From: Undibacterium sp. YM2
Lineage (GTDB): Bacteria > Pseudomonadota > Gammaproteobacteria > Burkholderiales > Burkholderiaceae_D
Reading direction: 5' to 3'
NCBI RefSeq assembly: GCF_009937975.1
Contig: NZ_AP018441.1
Coordinates: 1,302,001-1,366,000, forward strand
DNA: 64,000 bases
Under the pieces are notes generated by a model. The model ran no database searches, had not been told where the DNA came from, and saw only the letters and a program-made list of their open reading frames with translations. This document shows positions 53,816 to 62,041 of this stretch, one piece after another. The translations under genes and the position numbers were made by a program. The first letter of the stretch is position 1. Every line of letters starts with the position of its first letter.

Positions 53816-54148
53816 TTAGTGCAGGCGCGACCTGTCATAGCGGTGTTCTATGATTTGCAGTAACAGCACTTCACGGTCTGTTTCATTGGCATGCAACAGA
53901 CGTGTCACCGCTTTGCGCGGTACCTTGAAGTAACGGCGGCGGTTTGAGCGCATATCCAGTGTACGCCAGCCTTTTTCGGTCAGCCATTCCCATTGCTCAT
54001 AGTCAATAGGCACGATTAATTGCATCTTCAGGCGCTTGTAGACGACGGTGCTGCCAAATGCCGGCTTGGGGCCTGGCGGTGGCAGTTCGCGGTCATGGCG
54101 TACTCTGAAGATAGTCCTGAAACCGTTTTTGATAACGTCAATTAACAT
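53816..54148 (-). CDS. Small basic hypothetical protein
   Basis: 110 aa. ATG at 54148 gives MLIDVIKNGFRTIFRVRHDRELP; the longer frame from 54199 adds sequence without a ribosome site. It is rich in Arg and Lys (SNRRRYFKVPRKAVTRLL), with no signal peptide or membrane segment. No family recognised. It lies 182 bp upstream of mksF on the same strand, so might share its promoter region, but the distance argues against one operon. Confidence 0.55.
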   Translation of the reverse strand: MLIDVIKNGFRTIFRVRHDRELPPPGPKPAFGSTVVYKRLKMQLIVPIDYEQWEWLTEKGWRTLDMRSNRRRYFKVPRKAVTRLLHANETDREVLLLQIIEHRYDRSRLH

Positions 54149-54555
54149 GATGTACTTATTGAAATAGCAAGAAAAATATGTGCCAGCAGGATTTGGCAAT
54201 TAAATTCTGGTATCCACCATCTCTACCGGATGTCTGAGGATATTAAACCGACTCTCCACTGTGTCTGGAAGTGGAAGCAGACAGTACCAAAATTGAGGAA
54301 ATATTTTAGTCGTATACCAAGTATTTCCTTTCATATTCTCGTGTAAGTTTTTGTAATCTTTCAATTGCTCCGTTACATTAATTCACATTTGACCAGGTTT
54401 CGATTAATGTATTTTTGATCATCACTCCAGGCGCGTGACAAACTGATGTGTGCCCTTAGCGCGAGGCGTGTGCGTAGATCGTGAGTAAATAGTTCATAAA
54501 TGTAAGAAAATGGCCCGGATACAGACTAAGCTTGTATGTAAACAAGGAGAAAGAT
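54149..54555. other. 407-bp intergenic region
   Basis: Divergent promoters for the small basic protein and msrA are expected here. The only pattern seen is an interrupted inverted repeat GGAAATA (54297-54303) ... TATTTCC (54322-54328). No gene or RNA is recognised. Confidence 0.5.
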
Positions 54556-55095
54556 ATGAGTACGACATCCACTGAATTTGCCACCCTGGGCGGCGGTTGT
54601 TTTTGGTGTACTGAAGCGGTATTCCAGCAAATTCGCGGAGTATTGAAAGTAGAGTCCGGCTATTCTGGCGGGGCAGTGCATCAGCCTACTTATGAACAAA
54701 TCTGTACCGGCAAAACCGGACATGCAGAAGTAGTGCGCCTGACTTTTGACCCTGCTATCGTCAGCTATCGGGAGTTACTGGAAATTTTCTTCACCATCCA
54801 TGATCCTACTACCCTGAACCGTCAGGGGAATGACACCGGCACTCAATACCGCTCTGTGATTTTTTTCCATGATGCGCAACAGCAGGCAATTGCTGAGCAA
54901 GTCGTCAAGGAAATGGCGATGGTCTGGGATGATGCCATCGTCACTGAAGTGAGCCAGGCACCGATGTTTTATATTGCGGAAGACTATCACCAGAATTATT
55001 TCCGCCAGCATCCTGAACAAGGATATTGCTCATTCGTGGTGGCACCTAAAGTAGCGAAAGCGAGGAAGATGTTTGCCAGCAAGCTGATAGGCTAG
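54556..55095 (+). CDS. msrA: Peptide-methionine (S)-S-oxide reductase
   Basis: 179 aa, repairs S-methionine sulfoxide. ATG at 54556 follows AAGGAGAAAGAT. The catalytic GCFWC motif gives nucleophile Cys15 (GGGCFWCTEAVF), with a resolving Cys likely near the C-terminus in QGYCSFVV. EDYHQNYF and GDPTxx-like NDTGTQYRSVIF segments are standard MsrA. Single-domain, no MsrB fusion. The longer frame from 54532 is rejected. Confidence 0.97.
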   Translation: MSTTSTEFATLGGGCFWCTEAVFQQIRGVLKVESGYSGGAVHQPTYEQICTGKTGHAEVVRLTFDPAIVSYRELLEIFFTIHDPTTLNRQGNDTGTQYRSVIFFHDAQQQAIAEQVVKEMAMVWDDAIVTEVSQAPMFYIAEDYHQNYFRQHPEQGYCSFVVAPKVAKARKMFASKLIG

Positions 55096-55135
55096 CATGG
55101 ATTGAGATGTTGTTGATTCAGCGCGTTCGCTGCAT

Positions 55136-55167
55136 AAAAAAAGGAGAGTTGCCGACTCTCCTTTTTT
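55136..55167. terminator. Bidirectional rho-independent terminator
   Basis: AAAAAAAGGAGAGT-TGCCG-ACTCTCCTTTTTT between convergent msrA and the START-domain gene. Confidence 0.93.
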
Positions 55168-55191
55168 ACGTAAATCAACGCAGGCCGTCAA

Positions 55192-55797
55192 TCACCAACG
55201 CAGCTTGGTTCTGAGTGCATCCATCATCTTGGGTATGCTGTCCTTGCTCATGCTATCGACTATCCAGCCCAGGCCCATGGGCACTGGCCCCGGGTCGGTG
55301 AACACCTGGTATTTGACGACAGTCTTGGCTGGATTATCTGCCAAAGGAGTGAGTTCCCAATAACCTGAGGTATCAGCGATGGTTTCTTCCTGCCTCAGGC
55401 CTTCCCATGGCTGCAGTTTCCAGCTCAGGTTGCATGTGGCAGGGCTGACTTTGGGTGTCATCTTGAGGCGGTATTTTTTCACTTTCCCCAGTGGCAGGTT
55501 CAGGGTGAAATCGACCAGGGCAGATTCATCGGCTTGGCGTGTGACTTTTGCCTTGGCGGTATTCGGCATGAAGCTCGGGTAATCTTCATACGCCTGTATG
55601 GTGGCGCAGACCTTGGCGACTGGGGCATTCAGGATAGTACCTGCGGCAAAGGTTTTGCCATTGCTGTCCGCCTTGCTCTGGTCAATTAACTGCACCTGGG
55701 TTTCAGAAAACTTGCTGGCGTCCAGTTGGGCTGCTTGTGTGCTCGATAGCGCCAGCAAACTGGCAGTGATACCGGTTAAAACAGTTGTGTGCTTCAT
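55192..55797 (-). CDS. Secreted START/SRPBCC-domain protein
   Basis: 201 aa with a signal peptide (TTVLTGITASLLALSSTQAAQ). Hydrophobic-pocket fold visible from VAKVCATIQAYEDYPSFMPNTAKAKVTRQ to the long C-terminal helix GLGWIVDSMSKDSIPKMMDALRTKL. It probably binds a lipid or hydrophobic metabolite in the periplasm. Last gene of a four-gene operon, overlapping the phosphatase gene by 4 bp. Confidence 0.85.
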   Translation of the reverse strand: MKHTTVLTGITASLLALSSTQAAQLDASKFSETQVQLIDQSKADSNGKTFAAGTILNAPVAKVCATIQAYEDYPSFMPNTAKAKVTRQADESALVDFTLNLPLGKVKKYRLKMTPKVSPATCNLSWKLQPWEGLRQEETIADTSGYWELTPLADNPAKTVVKYQVFTDPGPVPMGLGWIVDSMSKDSIPKMMDALRTKLRW

Positions 55798-56393
55798 GGT
55801 TTGTTCACACCTTCGCGTATTTTTTCTATGTTCACGTTTTTTAGATATTCAGGGATATTTTTCCACATGCTGTGGTAGCCATAGCCACCTTTCATCAGCT
55901 CTTCCAGGGCCTTCTCTTTGCTCCAGGCCTGATACAGGATGCGGTACATCGCAGTCACCAGGCCGGTGCGGTCAGCCCCATGCATGCAATGCAAAAGTAC
56001 CGGGCCATCCTTCTCTGCTGCCTTGATGGCACGCAGGGCAGAGATGACATTGCTGTCATTGATGTTCCAGGTATTGATACCTATGCGTTGCAGCTTGATG
56101 CCTGTATCTTTGAAGATGCCGGTGTCTGAATGGAAGGAACGCAGGCTGACCACGGTCTTGATACCCAGCGTCTGTAGCATGGCAACATCTTTGCTCTCCA
56201 GTTGGGCGCTGCGGTAAAAGTCCTGATTGACGCGGAACAGATTTTGCGCTTCCGCCACGGGGCTAGCCCAGTCAGCAGGCCTGGTTTCTTGCGCATGTGC
56301 GACAGGTGCAGTCAGCAGTAAGGCAGCGCAAACCAGTACTGCAAGGCGGGGACCTGAGCGCTTATCGGGTGTTTTGCAGAGGTAGTTGTCCAT
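55794..56393 (-). CDS. Secreted dual-specificity/tyrosine phosphatase
   Basis: 199 aa. Signal peptide LAVLVCAALLLTAPVAHA-QE after a 16-residue n-region. The CX5R phosphatase loop is HCMHGADRTG with Cys136 and Arg142, and INDSNV near 111-116 could supply the general acid. The family is DSP/PTP-like, acting on phosphoprotein, phosphoinositide or lipid phosphate, here exported to the periplasm. It starts inside the 3' end of the membrane-protein gene (32-bp overlap) and overlaps the START gene by 4 bp, so the operon is translationally coupled. Confidence 0.88.
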   Translation of the reverse strand: MDNYLCKTPDKRSGPRLAVLVCAALLLTAPVAHAQETRPADWASPVAEAQNLFRVNQDFYRSAQLESKDVAMLQTLGIKTVVSLRSFHSDTGIFKDTGIKLQRIGINTWNINDSNVISALRAIKAAEKDGPVLLHCMHGADRTGLVTAMYRILYQAWSKEKALEELMKGGYGYHSMWKNIPEYLKNVNIEKIREGVNKP

Positions 56394-56880
56394 GTTGTTT
56401 ATATGAATAAATATAGAGGAGGGTTGCGCCTATCAATCCTACCCAGTAATCAGTGGGCACACCCAGCAGCCAGTGTACATGCCATGGCACATCATGCGCG
56501 TTGAAGCGCGAGATGCCATAAGCCGGATTCATGACAAACCATAAAAAGTCTTCTGCTACCCAGAATGTCATGATACTGGCAATCGCACGGCATTCCAGCT
56601 TCAGTGTCCATTGCTGCAGCATTGCAAACGGGAAATGGAAGAACAGGGTGATGAAAGGGAACACCCAGGCATGGTAACCCGTCATGGCCCGGCCACCCCA
56701 GAAGATATCGAGCAACCAGTGCTTTTCTATACGCCAGGTAGGCAGGTTGGCGGCCCAGCCTGCACTGCCTTCTATCTGGATTTCAACCTGGGCGAAGAAA
56801 AGTGCGAGTACAAAAACAAAACCAAGGCAGATCAGGAAGGGCTTGAATGCATTATTAGCCGGGTTGTTAACAGATTTCAT
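56362..56880 (-). CDS. Small polytopic membrane protein
   Basis: 172 aa with about four hydrophobic helices (FKPFLICLGFVFVLALFF, WVFPFITLFFHFPFAML, ASIMTFWVAEDFLWFVM, YWVGLIGATLLYIYSY). ATG at 56880 is used; the longer TTG start at 56898 is rejected. Conserved-looking HDVPWHVHW and WVAEDFLWF motifs suggest a small integral-membrane enzyme, but no family is recognised. It follows the glycosyltransferase by 14 bp, so acts in the same pathway, plausibly on glycolipid. Confidence 0.8.
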   Translation of the reverse strand: MKSVNNPANNAFKPFLICLGFVFVLALFFAQVEIQIEGSAGWAANLPTWRIEKHWLLDIFWGGRAMTGYHAWVFPFITLFFHFPFAMLQQWTLKLECRAIASIMTFWVAEDFLWFVMNPAYGISRFNAHDVPWHVHWLLGVPTDYWVGLIGATLLYIYSYKQHGQLPLQNTR

Positions 56881-56894
56881 AGTCAACCCAAGGC

Positions 56895-58025
56895 TCAAAC
56901 CGGTGCATCCAATATGGTTTGCAATACCTGCGTTGCCGCTTGCGGACGTCCCAGCGCCTGCGCCTTGTCATGCATGTCGCGCAATTTGGCGGGATGCTGC
57001 AACAGGTAATTCAGGCGGTAAGCCAGGCTGATATCATCATAGGCTTTCATGGCGACGCCTTGTTCCAGCAAGAAGTCGGCATTGCGTTCTTCCTGCCCCG
57101 GTATCGGTGAATTGACTATCATGGGCAGGCCCATGGCCAGGCACTCAGATGTCGTCAGCCCGCCGGGTTTGGTAATGACCAGGTCAGCACAAGCCATCAG
57201 GCGTTCTACCTTGTCGGTAAAGCCCTGGGGCAGCAGGCGGCCAGGATAGCGCAAGGCCAGTTTCTGCAAGGCCTGCAGGGCTTGCGCATTTTTACCAGCG
57301 AGCACGATGAGCTGGAAATTACCCGGTAATGACAGCAGCCGTTCTGCAACTTCATCCAGGCCACCAAGACCAGCACCACCACCCATGAGCATGAAGGTTT
57401 GCAGCGCAGGATCAAGCTTGAATTCTGCGGCACAGGTTTTTCTGTCCAGTTGCTGTGTAAAGGCAGGCATGATGGGGATGCCCGTGACGTGTATGCGTTC
57501 AGCCGGGATGCCATTGAGGCGCATGCGGTCAGCCACTTCTTCGCTGGCGGCAAAATAGCCAGCCATGTGTTCATGCACCCACATCCTGTGCAAATCAAAG
57601 TCGGTGACCTGTACCCAGACCGGGCAATGCAGTCTCTCCTTGCGCAATAGGCGGGACAGCATTTCTGCTGGCAGGAAATGCGTGCAGACGATGACATCTG
57701 GCGCAAAATCGGCAATGGCTTGCAGCAAGGGGCGGGCATTCAGGCGCTCTATGCCACGCCTGAGTTTTTCCATGGTACTGTCAGATTGCGCTTCATTCGA
57801 CGCATGATAGAGATAACCCCACAGCGTCGGCGCTTTATTGACGAGCTTGATATAAAAATCAGTATAAATCTTGCGAAACCCGGCGGTAACAAAATCCATT
57901 ACATCCAGGTGCAAAACCTCAGTATCGGCGGGATATGCTTGTGCGGTTGCCTCTATGGCCTGGGCCGCACGCTTGTGACCAGCGCCAGCGGATACGCTTA
58001 ACAGCAAGATTTTTTTCTTGGGCAT
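56895..58025 (-). CDS. Glycosyltransferase, MGDG-synthase/processive diacylglycerol glucosyltransferase-like
   Basis: 376 aa, GT-B fold, GT28. N-terminal SVSAGAGHKRAAQAI (10-24) resembles MGDG synthase and UgtP donor/lipid-binding motif. C-terminal half shows LMGGGAGLGG, LLPQGFTDKVERLMACADLVITKPGGLTTSECLAMGLPMIV, the UDP-sugar site with the KPGGxTxxE motif. It should transfer a hexose from UDP-sugar to diacylglycerol at the inner membrane. No Shine-Dalgarno is seen; a hairpin (58031-58054) stands in its place. First gene of the four-gene operon. Confidence 0.9.
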   Translation of the reverse strand: MPKKKILLLSVSAGAGHKRAAQAIEATAQAYPADTEVLHLDVMDFVTAGFRKIYTDFYIKLVNKAPTLWGYLYHASNEAQSDSTMEKLRRGIERLNARPLLQAIADFAPDVIVCTHFLPAEMLSRLLRKERLHCPVWVQVTDFDLHRMWVHEHMAGYFAASEEVADRMRLNGIPAERIHVTGIPIMPAFTQQLDRKTCAAEFKLDPALQTFMLMGGGAGLGGLDEVAERLLSLPGNFQLIVLAGKNAQALQALQKLALRYPGRLLPQGFTDKVERLMACADLVITKPGGLTTSECLAMGLPMIVNSPIPGQEERNADFLLEQGVAMKAYDDISLAYRLNYLLQHPAKLRDMHDKAQALGRPQAATQVLQTILDAPV

Positions 58026-58030
58026 GGACT

Positions 58031-58054
58031 TCGGTGTCGGTAAAAAAACACCGA
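58031..58054 (-). promoter_or_regulatory. 5'-leader hairpin of the glycosyltransferase operon
   Basis: TCGGTGT / ACACCGA perfect 7-bp arms, five bases upstream of the start codon on the minus strand, exactly where a ribosome site should be. Confidence 0.45.
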
Positions 58055-58093
58055 GGATATCATGCTCTGTATGCCCTCATGCCAATTTGGGCA

Positions 58094-58124
58094 CCTGACT
58101 ATCTCCTTAAAGAGAATAGTCAGG
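58094..58124 (-). terminator. Hairpin after pdxH
   Basis: CCTGACTAT-CTC-n6-GAG-A-ATAGTCAGG, 15-45 bp beyond the pdxH stop, before the glycosyltransferase operon. No U run, so only terminator-like. Confidence 0.4.
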
Positions 58125-58138
58125 GCCGTTGAACAGCT

Positions 58139-58774
58139 TTAAGGTTGCAGGCGGGAAATTTTCCATGCGCCATTTTCATCGCGGGTATAGATGATGCGGT
58201 CGTGCAGGCGCGAGCTGCGGCCTTGCCAGAATTCGACGCGCTCTGGCAGCAAGCGGTAACCACCCCAGTGGGCAGGGCGAGGAGGTTGATCACCAAATTC
58301 TGCCACTACGGCTGCCAGTTTTTGTTCCAGCGTTTGTCTGTCAGCGATAGGCTGGCTTTGTTGCGATGCCAGCGCACTTTGGCGGCTACCCAGCGGGCGG
58401 CTATTGAAATAGGCATCGTTTTCTGCGTCGCTGAGCTTTTCTATGCGGCCCTCTATACGCACCTGGCGCTCCAGGGGAATCCAGAAAAACAGCAGGGCAG
58501 CGTGAGGATTGCTGGCCAGGTCCTGGCCTTTGGCGCTGTCGTAATTGGTGAACCAGGAAAAGCCGCGTTCATCAAATTCTTTGATAAGGACGATGCGTGA
58601 ACTGGGCTTGCCATCAGTGCTGACTGTCGAAAGTGTCATGGCATTGGGTTCTGGCACATCGGCTTTCAAGGCATGATCGAACCAGCTGGCAAACTGGCTG
58701 TAAGGTTCGGGCTTTACATCAGCTTCGGCCAGGCTGGCTTTTTTGTAGTCGGTGCGGATATCAGCTATGGACAT
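58139..58774 (-). CDS. pdxH: Pyridoxamine/pyridoxine 5'-phosphate oxidase
   Basis: 211-aa FMN flavoprotein of vitamin B6 salvage, making pyridoxal 5'-phosphate. Motifs: [83 protein letters not shown] and the C-terminal [25 protein letters not shown]. Everything expected is intact. It is a single gene with a hairpin downstream. Confidence 0.97.
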   Translation of the reverse strand: MSIADIRTDYKKASLAEADVKPEPYSQFASWFDHALKADVPEPNAMTLSTVSTDGKPSSRIVLIKEFDERGFSWFTNYDSAKGQDLASNPHAALLFFWIPLERQVRIEGRIEKLSDAENDAYFNSRPLGSRQSALASQQSQPIADRQTLEQKLAAVVAEFGDQPPRPAHWGGYRLLPERVEFWQGRSSRLHDRIIYTRDENGAWKISRLQP

Positions 58775-58826
58775 GTATATCTTTCATATCATCTTCAGAA
58801 ATATTACAGGGTGTTTGCGGCTTGTT

Positions 58827-59360
58827 TCATGCAGCAATGCCACGCCTTGCCTGCATGGCTGCACCCAGGGTGGCCATTTGTGCATCAGAAAACAGACGTT
58901 TTGCCATCGGGGCGATCTGTGTTTCTTCTATCTGCATGTGCTCGCCATACAGGGCTTGAAAGTCTTTTACTGCCGCATCAGACAGGTGTGCTGCGCTTGC
59001 TGCGGCAATGGCAGTTAGCTGCTTTTCGAGCTGGCTCCATTGCGCGGCCATGTCTTCATGCTGGCTCAGGATTTTTGGCAGCAGGGTGGCCAGCAAGCTG
59101 GCATCCTCATCTTTGGCCGTTGCTTGCAGTTCAGGCAAGAGATTGATTTCTTCATCTTCGTGGTGCAAGGGCGCTGCTTTGATAAAATAATTCAGGACTG
59201 ACTGCGCCGCCTGCTGCGCATCCTTGTCTGCGCCGTGGCTGGGCAGGTGTTCCAGCAACTTGCCCATGGTCGCCAGTTGCTTGCGTATGCGGTCATGGCA
59301 ATGCTTGAGTACGGCCAGGGGCTGGTCAAAGCCTGGAGCGCTGTCGAATAGAGTATTCAT
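58827..59360 (-). CDS. Hemerythrin HHE-domain protein
   Basis: 177 aa four-helix HHE cation-binding domain. ATG at 59360 has GGTGA upstream; the longer frame from 59486 overlaps the intergenic gap and is rejected. Candidate diiron ligands: His20 and His22 in KHCHDRIR, His66-His67-Glu68 in HHEDEE, His101 in LSQHEDM and His141 with Glu145/146 in EHMQIEE. Function is probably oxygen/iron/NO sensing or storage; not a full-length hemerythrin of worms. It is 77 bp downstream of the methyltransferase gene on the same strand. Confidence 0.9.
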   Translation of the reverse strand: MNTLFDSAPGFDQPLAVLKHCHDRIRKQLATMGKLLEHLPSHGADKDAQQAAQSVLNYFIKAAPLHHEDEEINLLPELQATAKDEDASLLATLLPKILSQHEDMAAQWSQLEKQLTAIAAASAAHLSDAAVKDFQALYGEHMQIEETQIAPMAKRLFSDAQMATLGAAMQARRGIAA

Positions 59361-59436
59361 GTTCACTTCACCTTTGTAGATATGCTTATTATGCAATAGA
59401 CAGGCTGCTACTGCTTGCGTCATATCAAATTTAGGT

Positions 59437-60333
59437 TCACAGACTCTCAGCCATGCAGATATATTCCCCGGCAATTGGTTTGACACTGCAGTCCTGCGGA
59501 CATACAGAAATGCTTTCCTTTAAGTCCTGCATTGCATAGCCTAGTTGCTTTAGAAATACCGGAACCCGGTCCTGTTGCATGCCAGATAAAAAGGGTTCGG
59601 CTTTTTTCCTCAGGAAAAAGTCGATAATCTTGCTGGCTGGCCGAAAATTGGCTTGGCCGTTGGCCTGTATCTCCATCCAGGTAAAAACCAATGCTGTTTT
59701 GGTGGCTGCCATCTGCATTTGTTTCAACAAACTGGCTATATCATCGCTTGTTAAATACATCAACAAGCCTTCTGCGATGAACAGGGTTTTTATGTCAGGA
59801 TTGAATGCCTTGCAGTTGCTTAATACCTCATTCAGTTTTTGCTTACCCAGTTCGGCAGCAATGTAGTGGATGCGATGCGTCACTGTTGTCGCTGATGCCA
59901 CTGCTGCCCCCGGTACTCCTGCCGCAGCGCGCTTGACTGCCTGCGTTGCCGGGTGATCGATTTCTATCAGTTTCAAGTCTGGATATTGCGTAGCAAGCTC
60001 CATGCACAAGGTATCGTAACCCGCACCGAGCAAGACGATCTGGCGGGTACCGGCAGTGATTGCGCGGGCAACATATTCCCTGATAAGTATTTTGCGCAAG
60101 ACATAGTGCTGCAAGATGCCGGGCAGGGTGAATTTTGCTGCTGTGTATGCAAGGCTGCGGAACCAGTGCCGCGCAGTCAGGCTGGACAAGCGCGGGTGGC
60201 TGGCCCGTAATAAACGCTGGCCATGCGCCGCCATGGATGCGGGTACCAAGTCTCTGTAAGTCGGATCACGCGCCAGCATCTGCACCCCGGCTGCAACGAT
60301 AAGAGCGGTGTTGCTGGCCTGATCTGTCTTCAT
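59437..60333 (-). CDS. Class I SAM-dependent O-methyltransferase (LCMT/PPM-like)
   Basis: 298 aa. Motif I QIVLLGAGYDT and the acidic motif II LIEIDHP contact S-adenosylmethionine, followed by FIAEGLLMYL. This is the leucine-carboxyl-methyltransferase-like family (TIGR00027-type) that also methylates carboxyl groups of polyketides and other small molecules. It overlaps the upstream FAD oxidoreductase gene by 4 bp, so the two are coupled. The substrate is unknown. Confidence 0.88.
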   Translation of the reverse strand: MKTDQASNTALIVAAGVQMLARDPTYRDLVPASMAAHGQRLLRASHPRLSSLTARHWFRSLAYTAAKFTLPGILQHYVLRKILIREYVARAITAGTRQIVLLGAGYDTLCMELATQYPDLKLIEIDHPATQAVKRAAAGVPGAAVASATTVTHRIHYIAAELGKQKLNEVLSNCKAFNPDIKTLFIAEGLLMYLTSDDIASLLKQMQMAATKTALVFTWMEIQANGQANFRPASKIIDFFLRKKAEPFLSGMQQDRVPVFLKQLGYAMQDLKESISVCPQDCSVKPIAGEYICMAESL

Positions 60334-61748
60334 GCTGCCTGCTCCAGGTTTTTTGCAAACATGGCCGTATGATGGCGTAACCAGGTACTCTGGAATAGCG
60401 ATTCGGGATCAAGACGCTGTTTGTAAGCCAGGAAGTTTTCAAAATTTGGATAGCAATGGCGAATTTGCTCAACCGTGGCAAAGCGCCCATAGGTCAGATA
60501 AAAACTGCCATCGCGTTTGATGGCGAGATCGATCAGCCGGCGGAAAGCCGCAGCGGTTGCGGTGATGCCGCTTTCTGTATGTTCAGTGTGCAGATTGAAA
60601 ATCACGCAAGCATAGTCTTGTCTCGCCCATGGCAAAAAGCTTTCTGTATCGGCTTCTATCAAACGCACCGTGCCGTAAATGAGATCGACAGCATGCTGGC
60701 GAAAGTCTTGTGCTGCATCGTGCATGAAGGCTGGCAGTGCAGTCCTGGGTACATATAATTCACCTATCATTTCTGAACCCTGGTGTCCAAGCAGCTCGTC
60801 TATTTTTTTGTGATAACCATCAAGGTAGGTTGTTTGCTGCAGTCTGTCGCTCCAGTAAATCTGGCCTGAGCTGGCCATATAATGTTGGGCGTAACAATCA
60901 AAGGCGCGGCTCTTGTCCACATGCGCGAGCATCAGTAATTGCTGCCATTGCTCATCGCTGAGTGCATATTCTTCGCGTATGCTGCTGGCCTCGGATACCG
61001 GGCAATAACAGGAGAAAACACCGCGTTGCAAAAAGTCAGGGCTGGCCGGGTCTATGGCAAACTGGAAGTCGCCATAGACATAGCCAGCATCCATGCGCTG
61101 CTGGAAGGCTGGCATCAACTCATTGAGCGAGATAATGCTGACATCACGCCGCATTTTTTGTCTTTGGCTCAGTCGCAGACTGACTTTGGTGATCACACCA
61201 AACACACCGTAGCCACCTATTGCCAGTCTGAATAAATGGCTGTTTGTATCGCGGTTGCAGTGCTGTAATCTGCCCTGCGCATCCAGCAGACTGAAGCTCT
61301 CTACATCAGCGATAAAAGGGCGCATTTGCAAGCCCCGTCCATGCACATTCGCTGACAGGCAACCGCCTATGCTGAGGTCATCGGCACCGGTCTGTTTTTG
61401 CCGTATCGCCCATGGATGCGTACTGTCTTTCTGGGCTGCTTCCAGATAATCGATCAGAGCTGGCCATTGTATGCCAGCCTCTACCGTGATGATGCCCAGC
61501 TCACGGTCAAAGCTGAGTACCTTGTCCATGCCACGCATGTCCAGCAAGATGGCATCTTCTGCAAACTGTTGCCCACCCATGGCATGCCTGCCAGAGCTGA
61601 TGGCAATTTTCTTTCCCTGGCATTTGGCTTTTTCCAGCGTGGCGGTAAGCTGGGGGAGGCTGCTTATTTCTATGATCTCGCTGACCCTGGTCAGGTTCAG
61701 TGCGGAATGAATGTCATTGACCATGTTTGTGGTGTGGTGCTCGTACAT
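60330..61748 (-). CDS. FAD-linked oxidoreductase (PCMH-type)
   Basis: 472 aa. FAD-binding PCMH domain at about 30-215 with GRHAMGGQQF and the GGCLSANVHGRGLQMRPFIADVESF motif, then a substrate-binding cap and the C-terminal LDPESLFQSTWLR. ATG at 61748 has AAGGAGAAAAAGC upstream. Flavin-dependent dehydrogenases of this type oxidise alcohols or hydroxy acids; the exact substrate is unknown. First gene of a two-gene operon with the methyltransferase, divergent from an HTH regulator across AT-rich dyads. Confidence 0.9.
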   Translation of the reverse strand: MYEHHTTNMVNDIHSALNLTRVSEIIEISSLPQLTATLEKAKCQGKKIAISSGRHAMGGQQFAEDAILLDMRGMDKVLSFDRELGIITVEAGIQWPALIDYLEAAQKDSTHPWAIRQKQTGADDLSIGGCLSANVHGRGLQMRPFIADVESFSLLDAQGRLQHCNRDTNSHLFRLAIGGYGVFGVITKVSLRLSQRQKMRRDVSIISLNELMPAFQQRMDAGYVYGDFQFAIDPASPDFLQRGVFSCYCPVSEASSIREEYALSDEQWQQLLMLAHVDKSRAFDCYAQHYMASSGQIYWSDRLQQTTYLDGYHKKIDELLGHQGSEMIGELYVPRTALPAFMHDAAQDFRQHAVDLIYGTVRLIEADTESFLPWARQDYACVIFNLHTEHTESGITATAAAFRRLIDLAIKRDGSFYLTYGRFATVEQIRHCYPNFENFLAYKQRLDPESLFQSTWLRHHTAMFAKNLEQAA

Positions 61749-61804
61749 GCTTTTTCTCCTTGATAGAAGATTGCATTTTGCAATTCAAGGTATTGATATA
61801 CAAT

Positions 61805-61836
61805 CTAATAAAAATTAGTATTGAATATCGATACTA
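61805..61836. promoter_or_regulatory. AT-rich nested dyads between the FAD operon and HTH regulator
   Basis: CTAAT-AAAA-ATTAG (61805-61818) abuts TAGTAT-n9-ATACTA (61816-61836). Positioned 57-88 bp upstream of the FAD gene, these may be operator sites. Confidence 0.5.
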
Positions 61837-61882
61837 TTCGCCATGTCAGAAGCCACTTTGAGTTTTATGGAAAACCTTTCAA

Positions 61883-61980
61883 CACAGAGACACAGAGGAG
61901 GCACAGAGGGGCACTGAGAAAAGCAAAGTACACACTGAGGTGAGCGCTCATGCTTTTCTCAGAGTCTCTGTGTCTCTGTG
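61883..61980. repeat. Inverted pair of the CACAGAGACACAGAG repeat
   Basis: Left 15-mer at 61883-61897 and its exact reverse complement at 61966-61980, with inner arms CTGAGAAAAGCA (61914-61925) and TGCTTTTCTCAG (61951-61962) also exact. The whole folds as a long hairpin. The same 15-mer is at 692-706. A small open frame here is an artefact. Confidence 0.9.
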
Positions 61981-62041
61981 GTGAGCCTTTTGGTCTTGCC
62001 TTAATGCATACAATTCTATTTATTCCAAAAATGGACGCACC

